The notes below the pieces were generated by a model, which did not search any database, was not told where the DNA came from, and saw only the letters and a program-made list of their open reading frames with translations. From positions 2,914,501-2,978,500 of the forward strand of contig NZ_CP040094.1 in the NCBI RefSeq assembly GCF_013343235.1: 64,000 bases of DNA, read 5' to 3'. Both the position numbers and the translations under genes were made by a program. This document shows positions 59,428 to 64,000 of this stretch, in pieces. This stretch comes from Nostoc sp. TCL240-02. Its GTDB lineage: Bacteria > Cyanobacteriota > Cyanobacteriia > Cyanobacteriales > Nostocaceae. Each line of letters opens with the position of its first letter. The first letter of the stretch is position 1.

Positions 59428-59682
59428 CTATTTGAGTCGATTTAACGGTTTACTCATTGCTGTTCGTGCTGAATCAGGCGAGCGATGGACTAACCGCCCA
59501 AGGTCGGCAATCGCAATATAAATCATCCGATACATCGACATTGCAATGTTTTGAACATCTTGAATAATTTTCTCTTGCAGTAGACTGGGCTTGTATTTGC
59601 CTTGAGGCAGAGCCGTTTGTTTAACAAAGGGATGAATAGCAGTAGGAATCTTCCCAGTTCGGTGAAGATAGAATTTCGGCAT
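59428..59682 (-). CDS. Small protein of unknown function
   Basis: The 84-residue product starts MPKFYLHRTGKIPTAIHPFV and has a helical middle (IIQDVQNIAMSMYRMIYIAI). No membrane helix or known motif is clear, and there is no good SD. It is first in the row of minus-strand genes after the cobalamin riboswitch at 60.1 kb, 22 bases before the methyltransferase gene. Confidence 0.5.
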   Translation of the reverse strand: MPKFYLHRTGKIPTAIHPFVKQTALPQGKYKPSLLQEKIIQDVQNIAMSMYRMIYIAIADLGRLVHRSPDSARTAMSKPLNRLK

Positions 59683-60030
59683 GATAATTAACTGAAGTAT
59701 TAGTCTAGTAAATTAGCAATTTCTATGCGTAATTGAAAAAGCATTTATTCAGTAGTGTCACAGGAATATATACGTCATACACGCCATTTATTACCTGTTT
59801 TTAACAACTTCTATCTGTTATTTAATACAACGTTTTTTTGTTGCTGTGATTATTTGCAAGCGATACTCTCATCTGGAGTAGCAATAGCGATCGCTGCATC
59901 TCAAGACACAATTTGTACCGGAAATTAATCGCTTACCCTCTCATAGAAAGTCGTAATCTGTAGCGTTTTGATATGTGGGGCTATGAGAACGTAAAGCTGA
60001 GTAGTTGTAGAAATTTTCATAAAAATACTT

Positions 60031-60183
60031 ATCTGTGCCTCGCAGATGTACAAAACTTACAAGTTCACTTCGGCGGGCATTCTGACTCACAAGGCTAGCC
60101 TTGATTACAGCTGCGGGACAGCGCCGGATTTACACCGAACTTTCCCCCTTTCCTCTAGTGGCTGTTCCCCACTAGAACCGAGA
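60031..60183 (-). promoter_or_regulatory. Cobalamin riboswitch upstream of the CobW operon
   Basis: On the minus strand the core is GGGGGAAAGTTCGGTG, AAATCCGGCGCTGTCCCGCA, GCTGTAATCAAG and GTCAGAATGCCCGCCG. The hairpin ATCTG/CAGAT with GAGG in its loop follows (60031-60047), as in the other two elements. A 31-codon frame (MKISTTTQLYVLIAP..., 60020-59925) begins 17 bases after the GAGG, rather far for use. The first long gene starts 350 bases downstream. No other feature was seen in 59683-60480. Confidence 0.94.
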
Positions 60184-60480
60184 TTAATCTGAATACTAAC
60201 ACAACTGTGATTTGCTTGCATAAAAATCAATGGTCGATCTATACTGGCATTCGTCATTAATCGGGGCAAGTCTCATTCTTTACCAAAGCTTGCTCTGGAT
60301 TTTTATTGGACAATTCTTCTAGAAATTTTCAACCCAACAAACTTTTTCGGGTTGCCAGCGTTTGCTGACATAGCGCTGGCATTATTCTGTAGACCATTTT
60401 CATAACTTAGGCAAAAATTGTTAAAAATCTTAATTCATTTGTCAGTCCACCATCTACCAATCAACCGATGACCGAGGAAC

Positions 60481-61572
60481 TTGAAAGAGCAGATTAATGA
60501 TAGTCCGTGGAAAGAAATTTTAGAAGCTTACTTTCCCCAAGCAATGCAATTTTTCTTTTCCCAAACAGCAGCATTAATTAATTGGGAACGCCCCCACGAA
60601 TTTCTCGATAAGGAATTTCAGCAAATAGCTCGTGAAGCTGAACAAGGTAGGCGATATGCAGATAAATTAGTCAAAGTATGGCAAATTCAAGGACAAGAAA
60701 TTTGGCTATTAATCCATGTAGAAATTCAGGCAAAATCAGAAGACATTTTTGCAGAAAGAATGTTTTCCTACAACCTGCGAATTTTTGATAAATTTGCCAA
60801 ACCTGCAATTAGTTTGGCGATTTTGTGCGATCCTGACCTGACATGGCGACCAAATCAATATAGTTATAATTACCCCGATACTAGGCTTAACTTTGAATTT
60901 GGCATCGTCAAGCTTTTAGATTATCAAAATAATTGGACAGAATTAGAAGCCAGTGACAATCCATTTACAACCGTAGTCATGGCGCATTTGAAAACACAGC
61001 AAACAAGTAAAAAGCTAGGAGAACGTAACTTTGAATTTGGCATCGTCAAGCTTTTAGATTATCAAAATAATTGGGCAGAATTAGAAGCCAGTGACAACCC
61101 ATTTGTAACCGTAGTCATCGCGCATTTGAAAACACAGCAAACAAGTAAAAAGCTAGGAGAACGTAAAACTTGGAAATTTAGCTTAATTCGCCGGTTGTAT
61201 GAATTAGGATTACAGGAAAGGGATATTCGTAACCTGTACCGATTTATTGATTGGGTTATGATTTTACCAAAAGCCTTGGAAGCAGAATTTTGGCAAGAGT
61301 TTAAGCAATTTGAGCAGGAGCGGATTATGAGCTACATTACCACAGGCGAACGCATTGGCTACGAGCGTGGGAAGGAAGAAGGAAAGCAGGAACAAGGACA
61401 AGCTCTTGTACTACGGCTACTACAAAGACAAGTAGGGGAGTTACCTCAAGAGGTTCGAGAGCGCATTCAAACTCTTTCTTTAGAGCAATTAGAATCACTT
61501 GGTGAAGCTTTGTTAGATTTTACAGCTATTGAAGATTTACTTAACTGGTTGGCAGCAAATCAAACAACATAG
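60481..61572 (+). CDS. Rpn/PD-(D/E)XK nuclease-like protein with DUF4351
   Basis: The 363-residue product resembles cyanobacterial transposase-like Rpn proteins. It has SPWKEILEAYFPQAMQFFFS, ADKLVKVWQIQGQEIWLLIH, VEIQAKSEDIFAERMFSYNL (the E-x-K/Q core) and a C-terminal DUF4351 (QALVLRLLQRQVGELPQEVR, LDFTAIEDLLNWL). Residues ~137-228 are a 46-residue tandem duplication. The start is a TTG with GAGG close by; a true upstream start may have been lost. Function as a nuclease is by family resemblance. Confidence 0.75.
   Translation: MKEQINDSPWKEILEAYFPQAMQFFFSQTAALINWERPHEFLDKEFQQIAREAEQGRRYADKLVKVWQIQGQEIWLLIHVEIQAKSEDIFAERMFSYNLRIFDKFAKPAISLAILCDPDLTWRPNQYSYNYPDTRLNFEFGIVKLLDYQNNWTELEASDNPFTTVVMAHLKTQQTSKKLGERNFEFGIVKLLDYQNNWAELEASDNPFVTVVIAHLKTQQTSKKLGERKTWKFSLIRRLYELGLQERDIRNLYRFIDWVMILPKALEAEFWQEFKQFEQERIMSYITTGERIGYERGKEEGKQEQGQALVLRLLQRQVGELPQEVRERIQTLSLEQLESLGEALLDFTAIEDLLNWLAANQTT
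60889..61164 (+). repeat. 138-base in-frame tandem duplication in the DUF4351 gene
   Basis: The units 60889-61026 and 61027-61164 each encode NFEFGIVKLLDYQNNW to KKLGER. They differ at roughly six bases (for example TELE/AELE and FTTVVMAH/FVTVVIAH), so the duplication is older than the one in vnfD. Confidence 0.95.
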
Positions 61573-61654
61573 AAAATGTTTTTTTACAAAACCTAGTTAA
61601 CAATTATTTTCCATTTTTGCAATTATTTTTCTACAATTCATCAACACATCTTGT

Positions 61655-63910
61655 ATGCAAGCTTCATCCACACTTTTTGAGGACTCCAAAACGGATATCT
61701 ATGTTGTTTGTCGCGATGGTTCGACAACACCGTTAGAAATTAATAAAATTCGCACAGTAGTTAATTGGGCTTGTTGCGGACTTTCAGCAAATTCTATTGC
61801 TCTAGAAGCACATCTGACAACTCGATTGCGTCCTGGAATTACCACAAGAGAAATTCAAGATAATTTAATTCGCTGTGCTTTGGATTTGTGTAGTCCTGAA
61901 GAACCTGATTGGCGCTATGTAGCAGGGCGATTACATATTTGGAGTTTGTGGAAAGAAATAACAGTTAGCCGTGGTTATCAGTACGGTTATTATGCTCGGA
62001 CTGTACAAACAAAAGTTTTGTCAGGAGAATACGATCGCCGCATTTTAATCTACACGGACGCAGAATTAGATATTGCTAACACTTGGATCAATCCTGACTG
62101 GGATGCCGACTATGATTATGCCGGAGCAGTATTACTGACGAAGCGATATCTTTTGGCGAATGAGCTACCACAGGAAGCATTTTTAACTTGTGCGTTATTG
62201 ATTGCCTCCGTGGAAACACAAGAGTTTCGATTAACCTGGGCAAAGCAATTTTATGAAGCGATCGCTCGTCGTCAAATATCCTTAGCAACCCCCATTTTAG
62301 CGAACTTGCGGATTCCCAATGGTTCGCTAGCCAGCTGTTTCATTACGGCGATGGACGACAATTTAGAAAGCATTTTTGATGGTATTCATGATGCGGCTCG
62401 GATTTCTAAAAATGGTGGCGGCGTGGGCGTAAATCTGTCTCGCATTCGGGCTACTGGTAGTTGGGTAATGGGGAAGAAGAACGCCTCTGGTGGCGTGGTT
62501 CCCTGGATTAAGTTGTTGAATGATACAGCAGTAGCAGTTAATCAAGGTGGACGCAGAGCAGGTGCTGTCACCGTCAGTCTGGATATTTGGCATTTGGACT
62601 TGCCCGAATTTTTGGAAATGCAAACAGAGAATGGGGACGGGCGACGCAAAGCTTATGACGTGTTCCCACAACTGGTTGTCAGTGATGAATTTATGCGGCG
62701 AGTAGCAGCAGATGAAGAATGGACATTAGTTGATCCTTATGAGGTACGAACTCGTTTAGGCATTGAATTGGCAAAAGTTTGGGGTGAAGCATTTGAAAAG
62801 GCTTATCTTCAAATCGAAGCCAGTTTAGACAGTGAGATTACACTTTACAAACGGGTGAATGCTCGTCTTTTACTTAAACAGGTGATGCGAACCCAGTTAG
62901 AAACCGGGATGCCTTACCTGTAGTTTAAAGATACCGCGAACCGAGCTAATCCCAATCAGCATGAGGGCTATATTCCAGGTGGAAATCTGTGCCAAGAATC
63001 GTGGTCAAATGTGAAACCTGGAGAAGAGAGTCATACGTGTAATCTCGTAAGTATTAATCTCGCAAATTTAGAGGATGAGCAGCGACCAGAGATTTGTCAG
63101 ATTTCAGTACGTATATTAGATAACACCATTGAACTCACCTCACCACCCTTTGCTGTCAGTGCCACTCACAACGCCAAATATCGCACAATTGGGGTAGGCT
63201 GTATGGGATTAGCCGACTGGTTAGCAAAACGTCGTCTCACCTATACCCATCTTCAGAAAATAAGCGATTTATTTGAAGATATCGGTTACTATTGCACCGC
63301 AGCATCAATGTACCTTGCTAAGGAACGAGGTGCATATCCTGCTTTTGCGGGTAGTGAATGGAGCAAGGGACATTTAATCGGAGCAAAACCTGTGCAATGG
63401 TTTTTGCAACACGCTAGTCTTCCAGAATGCTTCGCAAAATTGAGTCAGGATATCAAACAACATGGTATTCGCAATTCACATATTACAGCGATCGCACCCA
63501 ATACTTCTTCATCTTTAGTTCAGGGTTGTACAGCCAGTGTTTTACCCGTTTACAGCAAATTCTTTTATGAAAAGTGGGCAAAGGGTTCAGTACCCATCGC
63601 ACCACCTTACATTCGGGATAATCTATGGTTCTATGTCGAAAATAAGACACTAGATCAGAAAAAAGTGGTGCGGGCGATCGCCACAATCCAACAATGGATT
63701 GATACAGGAATTTCAATGGAACTACTGTTTAATCTCAACGCTGGAGTTTATTTCCCCGACGAACCTGAGCGTTCTCTCACCGCTTTTGATATTTTTGAAA
63801 CCCTAATGCTGGCTTGGGAATTGGGTTGTAAAGCAATCTACTATATTCGCACTGTCCAAAAAGATAGTTTCAAAGAATCGAACGAGCAATGTGTTGCTTG
63901 TACAAGCTGA
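61655..63910 (+). pseudogene. nrdA: Ribonucleotide reductase class I large subunit interrupted by an in-frame TAG
   Basis: The two open parts (61655-62923 and from 62924) are in the same frame and separated only by the TAG at 62921-62923. Before it: the N-terminal ATP-cone region (VVCRDGSTTPLEINKIRTVV), SLASCFITAMDDN (first redox Cys) and NGGGVGVNLSRIRA. After it: FKDTANRANPNQHEGYIP, GGNLCQES (the radical Cys in N-x-C-x-E), HTCNLVSINL (second redox Cys), AIYYIRT (radical-transfer Tyr pair) and the C-terminal CVACTS shuttle pair. A truncated product would lack the radical site. Readthrough, recent mutation and sequencing error are all possible. No nrdB is seen before the window end. Confidence 0.9.
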
Positions 63911-64000
63911 ACATTAGTCATCAGTAAACAATTATTAATTATCATTCCTCACTGGCAAAGTAAAAACTCTCTCCGAGTTTTACAAAGACACTAGACGAAA

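Noticed and set aside
60031..61655. Cobalamin riboswitch controlling the ribonucleotide reductase gene
   Set aside because: The riboswitch is on the minus strand and reads away from nrdA, so the proximity is coincidental unless a plus-strand element was missed.

Overview
The window looks like chromosome (or a large replicon) of a filamentous, heterocyst-forming Nostoc/Anabaena-type cyanobacterium. The signs are frequent GCGATCGC (HIP1) octamers, Nostoc-type dispersed palindromic repeats and short tandem heptamers, a PEP-CTERM sorting system, CAAD and AMIN domains, MPBQ-type methyltransferase, and nitrogen-fixation genes of vanadium type. No phage or CRISPR structure was seen.

Layout. (i) 1-5 kb: end of a DUF2231 membrane protein, a dead ISAs1 transposase, a PsiE-like membrane protein, a nitroreductase and a 2OG-Fe(II) oxygenase. 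(ii) 5-35 kb: a Mo/V/nitrogenase island. It holds nifV, two paralogous XRE-HTH regulators with molybdate-binding-like domains (VnfR-like) plus a relic of a third, an unusual VnfH-type Fe protein, a divergent VnfD fused to a thylakoid-type CAAD membrane domain, modD, two ModA-type binding proteins (one PEP-CTERM tagged) and a relic of a third, two Mop molbindins, a molybdopterin-domain secreted protein, hesA, a porin, vnfE-vnfN with small partner genes, and a canonical Fe protein gene. Two IS4-type elements sit inside it. No vnfK, vnfG, modBC or vanadate transporter genes occur here. (iii) 35-42.7 kb: ilvD (frameshifted) with a divergent LysR regulator, gene relics, a GST-fold protein, an acyl-CoA dehydrogenase and tRNA-Val(GAC). 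(iv) 42.7-60.2 kb: a cobalt/cobalamin region with three cobalamin riboswitches, heading cbiMNQO, btuB-ferredoxin-btuF-btuC-btuD, and a CobW/methyltransferase operon. (v) 60.4-64 kb: a DUF4351 nuclease-like protein and a class I ribonucleotide reductase large subunit interrupted by an in-frame TAG.

How it fits together. NifV (homocitrate), VnfEN (cofactor scaffold) and the Fe proteins support an alternative nitrogenase, while the Mod, Mop, ModD, HesA and porin genes handle molybdate or similar oxyanions. A recurrent palindrome TACCAA-N5-TTGGTA lies upstream of many of the Mo-related genes but was not found at the vnf promoters, which suggests a metal-responsive regulon. The most unusual object is the VnfD-CAAD fusion at 10.8-12.9 kb. 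Every metal-cluster ligand and the V-nitrogenase carbonate loop are kept, but VnfG/VnfK are missing and two predicted transmembrane helices follow a recently duplicated linker. Its divergent neighbour is a VnfH-type protein whose signature P-loop lysine is arginine. Together they could be a membrane-tethered nitrogenase-like system or a V-nitrogenase locus being remodelled.
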